DNA of 31,865 nt from Gammaproteobacteria bacterium. Its GTDB lineage: Bacteria > Pseudomonadota > Gammaproteobacteria > Thiohalomonadales > Thiohalomonadaceae. How positions within the stretch are numbered: position 1 is the first letter of the stretch; each line of letters begins with the position of its first letter. The notes beneath the pieces were generated by a model. That model was not told the DNA's origin, ran no database searches, and worked only from the letters and a program-made list of their open reading frames with translations. The translations under genes were made by a program, and so were the position numbers. Positions 16,184-23,995 of this stretch are shown piece after piece. The stretch covers positions 1 to 31,865 of the forward strand of contig JALOAT010000046.1 of the NCBI GenBank assembly GCA_023228645.1, in the 5' to 3' direction.

Positions 16184-17095
16184 ATGGCTGTACGGCATTT
16201 CCTGTCCCTGCTCGATCTCTCTCCGGAGGAGCTGCGCCGACTGCTGGATCGCGCCATCGCGCTCAAGGCCATGCAGCACCGCGGCGAGACCTACGAGCCG
16301 CTGAAGAACAGGACGCTCGGCATGATCTTCGAGAAGTCCTCCACGCGCACGCGTGTGAGCTTCGAGGTCGCCATGGCCCAATTCGGCGGTCACGCCCTGT
16401 TCCTGTCGCCGCGCGACACCCAGCTCGGCCGTGGCGAGCCCATCGAGGACACCGCACGCGTGCTCTCGCGCATGGTGGACGCCGTCATGATCCGCACCTT
16501 CGCCCACGAGATCATCGAACGCTTTGCGGCGGTATCGAAGGTGCCGGTCATCAACGCGCTCACCGATCTGCACCACCCCTGCCAGCTGCTGGCCGACGTA
16601 CAGACTTTTATCGAGCATCGCGGCGAAATCGCCGGCAAGACGGTCGCGTGGATCGGTGACGGCAACAACATGTGCCACTCCTACATCCACGCGGCGCGCC
16701 AGTTCGGCTTCACCCTGAACATCGCCGCCCCGGAAGGCTACGAGCCGAGCCCGGCGGTGGTGGCGGAGGCGGCCGACTGTGTACGCCTGATGCGCGACCC
16801 CGTCGAGGCCGCGCGTGGCGCGCACCTGATCACCACCGACGTGTGGGCGAGCATGGGCCAGGAAGAGGAGCAAACCGAGCGCGCCCGCGCCTTCGCCGCC
16901 TACCAGGTGGATGCGCAAGTGATGGGCGTGGCCGCCAAGGACGCCGTGTTCCTGCACTGCCTGCCCGCCCATCGCGGTGAGGAAGTGAGCGCCGAGGTCA
17001 TGGACGGCCCGCAGAGCGTGGTGTGGGATCAGGCCGAGAACCGCCTGCACGCCCAGAAGGCGTTGCTCGAATTCCTGCTGATCGGTCCCCGCTAG
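16184..17095 (+). CDS. argF: Ornithine carbamoyltransferase
   Basis: Catalyses carbamoyl phosphate plus ornithine to citrulline, the step that follows ArgD's branch in arginine synthesis. The 303 residues carry the carbamoyl-phosphate loop STRTR (53-57), HPCQ (131-134) and the catalytic HCLP (258-261) before the AHRGEEV segment. The ATG lies two bases after the argD stop, and AAGGAAGAGG inside the end of argD provides the ribosome site; a TTG two codons earlier is also in frame. Length and motifs fit the anabolic enzyme of the short trimeric class. Confidence 0.96.
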   Translation: MAVRHFLSLLDLSPEELRRLLDRAIALKAMQHRGETYEPLKNRTLGMIFEKSSTRTRVSFEVAMAQFGGHALFLSPRDTQLGRGEPIEDTARVLSRMVDAVMIRTFAHEIIERFAAVSKVPVINALTDLHHPCQLLADVQTFIEHRGEIAGKTVAWIGDGNNMCHSYIHAARQFGFTLNIAAPEGYEPSPAVVAEAADCVRLMRDPVEAARGAHLITTDVWASMGQEEEQTERARAFAAYQVDAQVMGVAAKDAVFLHCLPAHRGEEVSAEVMDGPQSVVWDQAENRLHAQKALLEFLLIGPR

Positions 17096-17420
17096 CCTGC
17101 TGCGCTGTGTATCACCGCGACAAGAGGCACTAACCACGGGGAACACGGGGAACACGGGGAAAGATGGTTAGGTTGTGGGAGCGAGTTTCTGCTCGCGACG
17201 GCCGCAACTCTCCTTTTCCTGTGGGGCGGCCTCAGGCCGCGATTTTGTTCGCGTAGCATTATCGCGGCCTGAGGCCACTCCTACAGGTGCCGTAGCAACG
17301 ATCCAAGGCTCCCCCCTGTCCCCCATGGTTCAGCTTTTCTCTTCTCTTTCTCTTCTCTCTTCTCTTCGTCCCAGACGAACAGCGATTCCCGTTTCGGCGG
17401 CGGCGTGGTGAAATAGCGCC
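17096..17420. repeat. 325-bp repeat-filled gap after argF
   Basis: No gene is supported. Family D tandem words (CACGGGGAA units) at 17132-17160 face a degraded inverted copy at about 17311-17330. Inside are a family G palindrome at 17174-17200, which matches the reverse complement of 5311-5337 at 25 of 27 positions, and a perfect 16-bp inverted pair GGCCTCAGGCCGCGAT (17228-17243) and its complement at 17261-17276 (family F). A pyrimidine-rich run (TTCTC words, about 17334-17370) precedes the Sel1 gene. Confidence 0.75.
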
Positions 17421-17978
17421 ATGCGCCTCCGCCTCCTTGCCTTTCTCCTCCTGATCACCCCGTTCGCCTCGGCCGGTCCGCTGGATGACGGTGTCGCCGC
17501 GTTCAACGCGGGCGATTACACCCGTGCCATGGCGCTGTGGCGGCCCTTGGCGGAGAGTGGTGATGCCGATAGCCAATACAACCTCGGCTTGCTCCACGCC
17601 GGCGGTTTGGGCGTGGCGCGCGATGATCGCGCGGCGCTGCACTGGTTTACGCAGGCGGCCCGCCAGAATCATGGGGATGCGCAGTACAACCTCGGGCTCC
17701 TGTACGCCCAGGGCAGAGGCACGTATCGCAGCGATCGGGACGCGCTGCTGTGGTGGCAACTGGCCGCGGCGCAGGACCATGCGGATGCACGGTTCAACCT
17801 GGGCGTAATGTACGCCTACGGCATGGGCTGTGCGCAGGATACCGATGCGGCGCTGGTCCAATGGGAGGCGGCCGCCCGCAGCGGTCACGCCCGTGCGCGA
17901 GACACGCTGGCGCGGGTTTACGAGGAAGGTCTGTTCGGGGTGCGGAGAAATTCGGCCAAGGCCGCCGAGTGGCGGTAA
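17421..17978 (+). CDS. Secreted Sel1-like repeat protein
   Basis: A 185-residue protein with a signal peptide (MRLRLLAFLLLITPFASA, cleavage after residue 18) followed by about four Sel1-like repeats of some 36 residues. Each repeat shows the A...LG.LY..G.GV....A..W...AA pattern, for example SQYNLGLLHAGGLGVARD, AQYNLGLLYAQGRG, ARFNLGVMYAYGMG and ARDTLARVYEEGLFG. Such periplasmic helical solenoids act as protein-binding scaffolds; the partner here is unknown. The start region is MRLRLLAF and no strong ribosome site is visible. It is convergent with phoU. Confidence 0.88.
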   Translation: MRLRLLAFLLLITPFASAGPLDDGVAAFNAGDYTRAMALWRPLAESGDADSQYNLGLLHAGGLGVARDDRAALHWFTQAARQNHGDAQYNLGLLYAQGRGTYRSDRDALLWWQLAAAQDHADARFNLGVMYAYGMGCAQDTDAALVQWEAAARSGHARARDTLARVYEEGLFGVRRNSAKAAEWR

Positions 17979-17982
17979 GCGA

Positions 17983-18003
17983 GCGGGGCCATGGGTGCCC
18001 CGC
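17983..18003. terminator. Hairpin between Sel1 gene and phoU
   Basis: GCGGGGC at 17983-17989 pairs with GCCCCGC at 17997-18003 around a 7-base loop, directly after the Sel1 stop and just before the convergent phoU stop. There is no T-run, so it is at best a weak two-way terminator. Confidence 0.45.
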
Positions 18004-18012
18004 CCCGACAGA

Positions 18013-18726
18013 TCATTTACGTGCCTCGGCCTCCATCTGTTCCAGGCTGACGTGGCGCACGTCCTTGCCCTTCACCAGATAGATCAGGTACTCGCAGATA
18101 TTGCGCGCGTGATCGCCGATGCGCTCCAAGGCGCGCGCGGACCACATGACGTCCAGGGCCCAGGTGATGGTGCGCGGATCTTCCATCATGAAGGTGATGA
18201 GTTCGCGCGACAGCGCATCGTAGTCGCGATCGATCTGCAAATCGGCACGGGCAATCTGTACCGCCGCTTCCGTGTCCATGCGCGCGTAGGCATCGAGCGT
18301 GTCGTGCAGTTGTTGACGCACGCGCTCGCCCAGGTTGCGCAGTGAGGAGTAGGGGCGACGGTCGGCGTTGCTGCGGGTCAGGCGCAGCGACATGCGCGCC
18401 ACACGCTCTGCCTGATCACCGATGCGTTCCAGATCGGTAATGGTCTTGATGACCGCGACGACGAGGCGCAGGTCGCTGGCGGCCGGCTGGCGGCGCGCCA
18501 GCACCCGGTTGCATTCCTCATCGATGCTCACTTCCATGGCGTTCACGCGGTAGTCGCCCGTGATCACCCGCTCCGCCAGTTCCGTGTCGCCTTCGGTGAG
18601 CGCCTTCAGCGCATCGGCCAGCTGCTGTTCGACCAGACCGCCCATGGCCAGCATGCGGGTGCGGATGTCCTCGAGCTCCTCGTTGAACTGCTGGGAGATG
18701 TGGTGGCCGATATGTACTTTTTCCAT
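18013..18726 (-). CDS. phoU: Phosphate signalling protein PhoU
   Basis: Cytosolic regulator that links the Pst transporter to the PhoR kinase and keeps the Pho regulon off when phosphate is plentiful. The 237 residues form the usual two PhoU repeats, each with a metal-site helix of the E/DxxxD type: DLERIGDQAERVA in the first and ALERIGDHARNICEYLIYLVKG in the second. The N-terminus MEKVHIGHHISQQFNEELEDIRTRML is typical. It is the last gene of the pstC-pstA-pstB-phoU block, 33 bases after pstB. Confidence 0.96.
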   Translation of the reverse strand: MEKVHIGHHISQQFNEELEDIRTRMLAMGGLVEQQLADALKALTEGDTELAERVITGDYRVNAMEVSIDEECNRVLARRQPAASDLRLVVAVIKTITDLERIGDQAERVARMSLRLTRSNADRRPYSSLRNLGERVRQQLHDTLDAYARMDTEAAVQIARADLQIDRDYDALSRELITFMMEDPRTITWALDVMWSARALERIGDHARNICEYLIYLVKGKDVRHVSLEQMEAEARK

Positions 18727-18759
18727 GTTCCTGCCCTTTGAAACATTCCAGCGCTGTGG

Positions 18760-19596
18760 TTAGCCGTAACGGCCGGTGATGTAGTCTTCGGTTTGCTTCC
18801 GGCGCGGATTGGTGAAGATGGTATCCGTATCGGCGTATTCGACCAGTTCGCCCATGTACATGAAGGCGGTGTAGTCGGAAACGCGCGCCGCCTGCTGCAT
18901 GTTGTGCGTGACGATGACGATGGTGTAGCGGTCCTTCAGCTCGTATATGAGCTCTTCGATCTTCAGCGTCGAAATCGGGTCTAGCGCCGACGCAGGTTCG
19001 TCCAGCAACAGCACCTCCGGTTCGATGGCGATGGCGCGGGCGATCACCAGACGCTGCTGCTGGCCGCCCGACAAGCCTAGCGCATTGTCGTGCAGGCGGT
19101 CCTTCACCTCATCCCACAATGCAGCGCACTTCAACGCCTTTTTCACCACCTCATCCAGGGTACGGCGGCTGTTGATGCCCTGGATGCGCAGGCCGTAGGC
19201 CACGTTCTCGTAGATGCTCTTCGGGAACGGGTTGGGTTTCTGGAACACCATGCCGACGCGACGGCGCAGCGAGGACACGTTCACCTGGCGGTCGTAGATG
19301 TTCACGCCGTCCAGTTCGATGGTGCCGTCGATGCGCACGCCGTCGACCAGGTCGTTCATGCGGTTGAAACAGCGCAGCAACGTCGACTTGCCGCAACCGG
19401 ACGGGCCGATGAACGCGGACACGCGCTGGCGCGGAATGGTCATGTTGATGCGCTTCAACGCCTGCTTGTTGCCATAGTACAGATCGAGGTTCTTCACCTC
19501 GAGACAGACGTCTTCCGAGGCCAGGTCGCGGTGCCGGCGATCGCGCTTGATGGCGCTGAGATCGATGGCGTGGGTGGGTGTCGAGTTCTGGTTCAT
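18760..19596 (-). CDS. pstB: Phosphate ABC transporter ATP-binding protein PstB
   Basis: Energises phosphate import by ATP hydrolysis at the inner membrane. The protein has 278 residues with Walker A GPSGCGKST (64-72), signature LSGGQQQR, Walker B VLLLDEPASALDP and an H-loop in IVTHNMQQAARVSD. The N-terminal extension of about 30 residues before VCLEVKNLDLYYG is common in relatives of Pseudomonas. I chose the ATG at 19596, ten bases after the pstA stop; an ATG at 19635 would overlap the end of pstA and adds residues that do not look conserved. Confidence 0.95.
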   Translation of the reverse strand: MNQNSTPTHAIDLSAIKRDRRHRDLASEDVCLEVKNLDLYYGNKQALKRINMTIPRQRVSAFIGPSGCGKSTLLRCFNRMNDLVDGVRIDGTIELDGVNIYDRQVNVSSLRRRVGMVFQKPNPFPKSIYENVAYGLRIQGINSRRTLDEVVKKALKCAALWDEVKDRLHDNALGLSGGQQQRLVIARAIAIEPEVLLLDEPASALDPISTLKIEELIYELKDRYTIVIVTHNMQQAARVSDYTAFMYMGELVEYADTDTIFTNPRRKQTEDYITGRYG

Positions 19597-19606
19597 GGTT
19601 GTCCCG

Positions 19607-21337
19607 TCAATGATCGAGGGCGCGATACTTTTCACGCAAGCGGTTGCGGATGGCGATAGCCGACAGGTTCAGCAGGATGATGATGACCACCAACAGCAGC
19701 GCCGTGGCGTACACCAGCGGGCGCGCGGCCTCCACGTTGGGACTCTGAAAACCCACGTCGTAGATATGAAAGCCTAAATGCATGAACTTGCGATCCAGGT
19801 GCAGGAAAGGCGCATCACCGTCCAGCGGCAAAGACGGCGCCAGTTTCACCACACCCACCAGCATGAGCGGCGCCACCTCGCCCGCGGCGCGCGCCACGGC
19901 CAGGATGAGGCCGGTCATCATCGCCGGACTCGCCATGGGCAGCACGGTACGCCACAGCGTTTCGGCCTTGGTGGCGCCCAGGGCGAGTGAGCCTTCGCGC
20001 ACCGCGCGCGGCACGCGCGCCAGCCCTTCCTCGGTGGCCACGATGACCACCGGCACGGTGAGGATGGCCAGCGTCAATGACGCCCAAAGAATGCCCGAGG
20101 TGCCGAAGGTGGGCGTTGGCAGTGCCTCGGTAAAGAACAGGCGATCGATGCTCCCGCCGAGGAAATAGACGAAAAAGCCCAGGCCGAACACGCCATAAAC
20201 GATAGACGGCACGCCCGCGAGGTTGTTCACGGCGATGCGGATGAGCCGGGTCAGCGGCCCCTGGCGCGCGTACTCACGCAGATAGACCGCGGCCACTACG
20301 CCAAACGGCGTAACGAACACCGACATCAGCATCACCATCATCACGGTGCCGAAGATGGCCGGGAAAATTCCGCCCTCGGTATTGGCTTCGCGCGGCTCGG
20401 CGCTGACGAATTCCCAGATCTTGGAAACGTAAAAACCCACCTTGTCGAACAGCGACATGGCATTGGGCTGATAGGCGCGCACCACGCTGGACAGCGGTAC
20501 GGCTACAGAACGATTGCCCATGATCTCAGCCGTCAGACTGTCACGGGCAATCGCCTCGTGCAGCGCCGTCAAACGGCCCTGCAAGTTTTGGTATTCGCTG
20601 TTCAGCGCGGCGCGTTCGGCGGCAATATCGGCCTGTTCCGTAACATCGGGAGTGCCTTGCAGCTCAATGCGGCGCTCCGCCAGGCGCAGGCGCTCCATCC
20701 GATAGTTGATCGAACCGATTTCGTCCTTCTCGATGCGGCGGATCTGCGCAGCGAGTGCCTGCGCACGTTGCACGCGTGCCTGCAACACTTCCCAAGCCGC
20801 TGGACCCGTCGCGATGGTCGTGCCGTTTTCCTCGACGCTGCGGAGATAACCGAAAAAGTTGCCCCACTCGCGGCGCTCGATGGCCACCAGATCCTCGGGA
20901 TAACGGGTATCCACCAGCCAGTCGTCCAGCACCCAGCGGAAATCGAAACCGAGTGCGTCACGGTTGCCGACCTTGATGAGGGAACGTGCCGCAGTCGTCA
21001 CTTCGGGTGGAAGCATGATGCCGGTGCCACGCAAACGCTCCGCCGGCACGACTTCGTGGCCCTGGAACTCGCCGATGATTTGGCTGCGCGTGCCGTCGGG
21101 CTGGGCGTAGATCGCTTCCATGATCGCCTTGGGCCAGAAATGACCCAGGCCATGCGCGGCGATGAAAACCAGCAGGCCGACCACGGCAATCAGGCTCGTG
21201 GCAATGGCGGCCGCATTGAGCCAGACCCACGGCGAGCCGCTCGCCGCCCACGCACTCAGTCGCGACGCGATGCGCACCTGTCGGCGCGTGGCTTCGGCAG
21301 CTGCTTCAACGGAGTTCATTGGTTCGGTTTGCATCAT
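19607..21337 (-). CDS. pstA: Phosphate ABC transporter permease PstA, extended form
   Basis: Inner-membrane permease subunit. At 576 residues it is nearly twice E. coli PstA (about 296). The C-terminal 300 residues are the standard permease with the EAA-type loop in GSLALGATKAETLWRTVLPMASPAMMTG. The N-terminal half has one membrane segment (about 47-68, LNAAAIATSLIAVVGLLVFIAA) followed by a long extracytoplasmic region with a coiled-coil-like charged stretch (about 180-255). Similar N-terminal extensions are known in Pseudomonas-type PstA. GGAG stands before tandem ATG codons at 21337 and 21334. pstC ends eight bases upstream. Confidence 0.92.
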   Translation of the reverse strand: MMQTEPMNSVEAAAEATRRQVRIASRLSAWAASGSPWVWLNAAAIATSLIAVVGLLVFIAAHGLGHFWPKAIMEAIYAQPDGTRSQIIGEFQGHEVVPAERLRGTGIMLPPEVTTAARSLIKVGNRDALGFDFRWVLDDWLVDTRYPEDLVAIERREWGNFFGYLRSVEENGTTIATGPAAWEVLQARVQRAQALAAQIRRIEKDEIGSINYRMERLRLAERRIELQGTPDVTEQADIAAERAALNSEYQNLQGRLTALHEAIARDSLTAEIMGNRSVAVPLSSVVRAYQPNAMSLFDKVGFYVSKIWEFVSAEPREANTEGGIFPAIFGTVMMVMLMSVFVTPFGVVAAVYLREYARQGPLTRLIRIAVNNLAGVPSIVYGVFGLGFFVYFLGGSIDRLFFTEALPTPTFGTSGILWASLTLAILTVPVVIVATEEGLARVPRAVREGSLALGATKAETLWRTVLPMASPAMMTGLILAVARAAGEVAPLMLVGVVKLAPSLPLDGDAPFLHLDRKFMHLGFHIYDVGFQSPNVEAARPLVYATALLLVVIIILLNLSAIAIRNRLREKYRALDH

Positions 21338-21345
21338 GTCTCCGC

Positions 21346-23604
21346 TTACAGACTGCTGTATTTCTTGCGCAGCCGTTGGCGCACAATCTCCGCCACGGTG
21401 TTGAACGCGAAGGTGAACATGAACAGCACCAGCGCCGCCAGGAAGAGGATGCGGTAGTGCGTGCTCGCCACTTCCGATTCCGGCATTTCCACGGCCACGT
21501 TGGCCGACAGCGTGCGCATGCCCTGGAAGATGGACAGATCCATGACCGGGGTGTTGCCGGTGGCCATGAGCACGATCATGGTCTCGCCCACGGCGCGGCC
21601 GAGGCCGATCATCAGCGCCGAGAAAATGCCCGGGCTCGCGGTGAGGATCACCACCCGCGACAGGGTCTGCCAGGGCGTGGCGCCCAACGCCAGTGAGCCG
21701 AAGGTCAGGTGTTTCGGCACACTGAATATGGCGTCCTCGGCGATGGAGAAGATGTTCGGGATCACCGCAAAACCCATGGCGATGCCGACCACCAGGGCGT
21801 TGCGCTGGTCGAAGCCGATGCCGAAGGTGTTGTCGAGCCAGGCGCGCATGTCGCCATTAAAAAAGAGCTGCTCCATCGGCAGGCTCAGGCTCAGGGCGAA
21901 CCAGCCGATGAACAACAGCACCGGAACCAGCAGTGCCGCCTCCCAGCCTTCGGGGACCAGCGAGCGGATGCGCAGCGGCAGTTGCGACCACACGAAGGCG
22001 AAGGCCAGCACGCCGAAGGGGGCGACGACGAGCAACGCGAAAACGCCCGGCAGGTGATTTTCGAAAAACGGTGCCAGCCAGAGGCCCGCCAGGAAGCCGA
22101 GGATGACCGTCGGCAGCGCCTCCATGATCTCGATGGTCGGCTTGACCACGGTGCGCATGCGCGGCGCCATGAAATAGGCGGTGTAGATGGCACCAAGGAT
22201 CGCCAACGGCGCCGCGAACAACATGGCGTAGAACGCCGCCTTGAGGGTGCCGAACGCCAGCGGCGTAAGGCTGAACTTCGGTTCGAAGTCGTTGTTAGCC
22301 GCCGAGGACTGCCAGACGTACTCCGGCTGGGAGTAGCCCTCGTAATGCACCTTCTCCCACAACGCCGACCAGGAGACCTCCGGGTGTTCGTTATGTACCT
22401 GCCACACATGCACGCGGCCATCCTTGCCTTCCGCAAGCAGCGCGTCTGCGCGCGGTGAAATGGTGAGGGCGCTGACACCGCCCTTGACCACGTCCACGGT
22501 CAGCACGGAGGCATTGGCCGTGGTGTTGTAGAAACCCACGCGTCCCTGGGCATCGGCGGCAACAAAACCCTTGCGGCGCTGCTCCACCGCGAGGGCCTGC
22601 ACGGGGGCACTGCCCTGCTGGAAACCGCGGATGAAGGTCAGGCGGTTGATGTTCTGATCATCACGCACCGGGAACCACTGGGCGATGCGGCCGTCGGACG
22701 ATCCCGCGAGCAGGGAATAACCGCCGATGAGGAAACGCAGCGACGTGAGCTGTGCCTTGCCCTTGACCAGCCGTACCGTCTCGGTGTGGCGGGGCGCCGC
22801 GGTATCCGACAGGTCGAAACTCGTGAGTTCGCCGGTCTCGGAGGCGACGTAGAGCCAGCGCTGGTCCGGCGTAATGAGCAGGAAGCGCGGGGCGAAGGGC
22901 ACCCCACGCAGCTCCACGGCGCTGCGTTCGAGCGTGGTCTCGTCCGACAGAAAGTCCGTCTGCTTGGCGAAGGTCACCAGCAGGAGACGCCCGTCGGCGG
23001 TGGTTGCCGCCATGAGCAGCGCCTCTTCACCGTCACGCACGGCAAGCCCTTGCAGGGGCTGGTGGCGATCATCGAGGGTGAGTGCTGCCTCGCCGTACGG
23101 GAACGCCAGCGCCGGCGTGATGGTGCGCTGATCGTTCGGATAGCTGAGTGCGAACCCATGGCGTACCGGCAGGACCCGGCCGTCGGACAGGCCGAGGGCC
23201 ACGTCATTGGCGGCTGCGTCGGGCGCCGTCAGTGCCGAGACGGTCGCGCCCCCGGTCGGGATAAGCGGCTGATCCTTCACCACCGCGCCGTCGGCCAGCC
23301 TGAAGAACACGGCACGGCCATCGGCGGTGTAACGCACGGCCAGCTCACCGGACTCTTCGGCCTCCACGTGGAGCGTGCTGCTGCCGCCCGGCACGGGGTA
23401 GTCCGCCACCGGGCCGGCCGAGGCGGGCACGAACAGCGGATAGACCACGTACACCAAGTAGAAAAAAATCAACAGGATGGCGATGATGACGCCGACGCCG
23501 CCCACGCCCACCGCACGTCGCGCCGCGGCATCCTTCATCAGGCGCCACTGGTAGCGGCGCTCGTTGGCCGCGTCAAAGAGAGGGGATTCGCTCGCTTTTT
23601 CCAT
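21346..23604 (-). CDS. pstC: Phosphate ABC transporter permease PstC, extended form
   Basis: Inner-membrane permease subunit of 752 residues, compared with about 320 in E. coli. After a membrane segment (about 33-57) comes an extracytoplasmic domain of roughly 380 residues with repeated strand patterns like a beta-propeller (for example ADGRAVFFRLADGAV, TSFDLSDTAAPRH, GKDGRVHVWQVHNE), and then the permease part with six membrane segments and the loop LALGATPWQTLSRVVILTASPGIFSALMIG. The start is ATG at 23604 (MEKASESPLFD). No ribosome site precedes it, and the Pho-box promoter predicts transcription beginning at about the same base. Confidence 0.9.
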   Translation of the reverse strand: MEKASESPLFDAANERRYQWRLMKDAAARRAVGVGGVGVIIAILLIFFYLVYVVYPLFVPASAGPVADYPVPGGSSTLHVEAEESGELAVRYTADGRAVFFRLADGAVVKDQPLIPTGGATVSALTAPDAAANDVALGLSDGRVLPVRHGFALSYPNDQRTITPALAFPYGEAALTLDDRHQPLQGLAVRDGEEALLMAATTADGRLLLVTFAKQTDFLSDETTLERSAVELRGVPFAPRFLLITPDQRWLYVASETGELTSFDLSDTAAPRHTETVRLVKGKAQLTSLRFLIGGYSLLAGSSDGRIAQWFPVRDDQNINRLTFIRGFQQGSAPVQALAVEQRRKGFVAADAQGRVGFYNTTANASVLTVDVVKGGVSALTISPRADALLAEGKDGRVHVWQVHNEHPEVSWSALWEKVHYEGYSQPEYVWQSSAANNDFEPKFSLTPLAFGTLKAAFYAMLFAAPLAILGAIYTAYFMAPRMRTVVKPTIEIMEALPTVILGFLAGLWLAPFFENHLPGVFALLVVAPFGVLAFAFVWSQLPLRIRSLVPEGWEAALLVPVLLFIGWFALSLSLPMEQLFFNGDMRAWLDNTFGIGFDQRNALVVGIAMGFAVIPNIFSIAEDAIFSVPKHLTFGSLALGATPWQTLSRVVILTASPGIFSALMIGLGRAVGETMIVLMATGNTPVMDLSIFQGMRTLSANVAVEMPESEVASTHYRILFLAALVLFMFTFAFNTVAEIVRQRLRKKYSSL

Positions 23605-23610
23605 CACACG

Positions 23611-23644
23611 ATCATAGGGACGGTTTGTGACAGGATTGTTACAG
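23611..23644 (-). promoter_or_regulatory. Pho box and -10 of pstC
   Basis: On the minus strand CTGTAACAATCCTGTCAC (23627-23644) contains two 7-base Pho half-sites, CTGTAAC and CTGTCAC, with the normal 4-base spacer. Exactly 10 bases downstream is TATGAT (23611-23616), a near-consensus -10. PhoB binding at such a site replaces the -35 contact. Six bases separate the -10 from the pstC ATG. Confidence 0.88.
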
Positions 23645-23668
23645 ACCCGTACTTCGCCCCGGGAAACC

Positions 23669-23995
23669 ATGATGTCGACGGAAACACCGGAAATCACCTA
23701 CGAGTGCCTGGATCCGCTCGGCGGACCGCAGGTACGGGTGCGTTTCAGCGGCCGGCTGCTGGGCCAGGCAGTGCTCTGGGACGCCACCCTCTCCACCCTG
23801 GCCGCCAGCGGTAGGGTGCGCCGCTTTATCGAAGTGGGCGGGTCAAGCCCGCATGGGACGCTGCTGGCGGTGGGCCTGGACGTGCCCTGCATCGACGGGC
23901 CGACGGTGCTCAAGACGGTCATCATGATCCGCGGCTGGAAGAACCTGCGGCCCGGCCGGCACGAATACGGGCAGCCGATCGGGACCGGCGCGTGA
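23669..23995 (+). CDS. Unrecognised 108-residue protein paired with the RNase Z-like gene
   Basis: A soluble protein with no signal peptide or membrane segment, starting at one of two tandem ATG codons (23669 or 23672) with GGGAAA just before. It is strand-rich (QVRVRFSGRLLGQAVLWDATLSTL, RRFIEVGG, GTLLAVGLDVPCIDGPTVLKTVIMIRGWKNL) and could form a small beta-barrel or sandwich. I do not recognise the family. Its stop overlaps the GTG start of the following hydrolase gene (GTGA), so the two products are made together. It is divergent from pstC with 64 bp between starts, and that gap holds the pstC Pho box. Confidence 0.65.
   Translation: MMSTETPEITYECLDPLGGPQVRVRFSGRLLGQAVLWDATLSTLAASGRVRRFIEVGGSSPHGTLLAVGLDVPCIDGPTVLKTVIMIRGWKNLRPGRHEYGQPIGTGA

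Noticed and set aside
14919..17155. Long open frames antisense to argD and argF
   Set aside because: Both are low-complexity reverse images of conserved enzymes; no start with a ribosome site and no domain.
14685..17330. CRISPR-like array from the CACGGGGAA tandem words
   Set aside because: The units are only 8-10 bases with no spacers, and the arms are inverted relative to each other; they are palindromic repeat elements.
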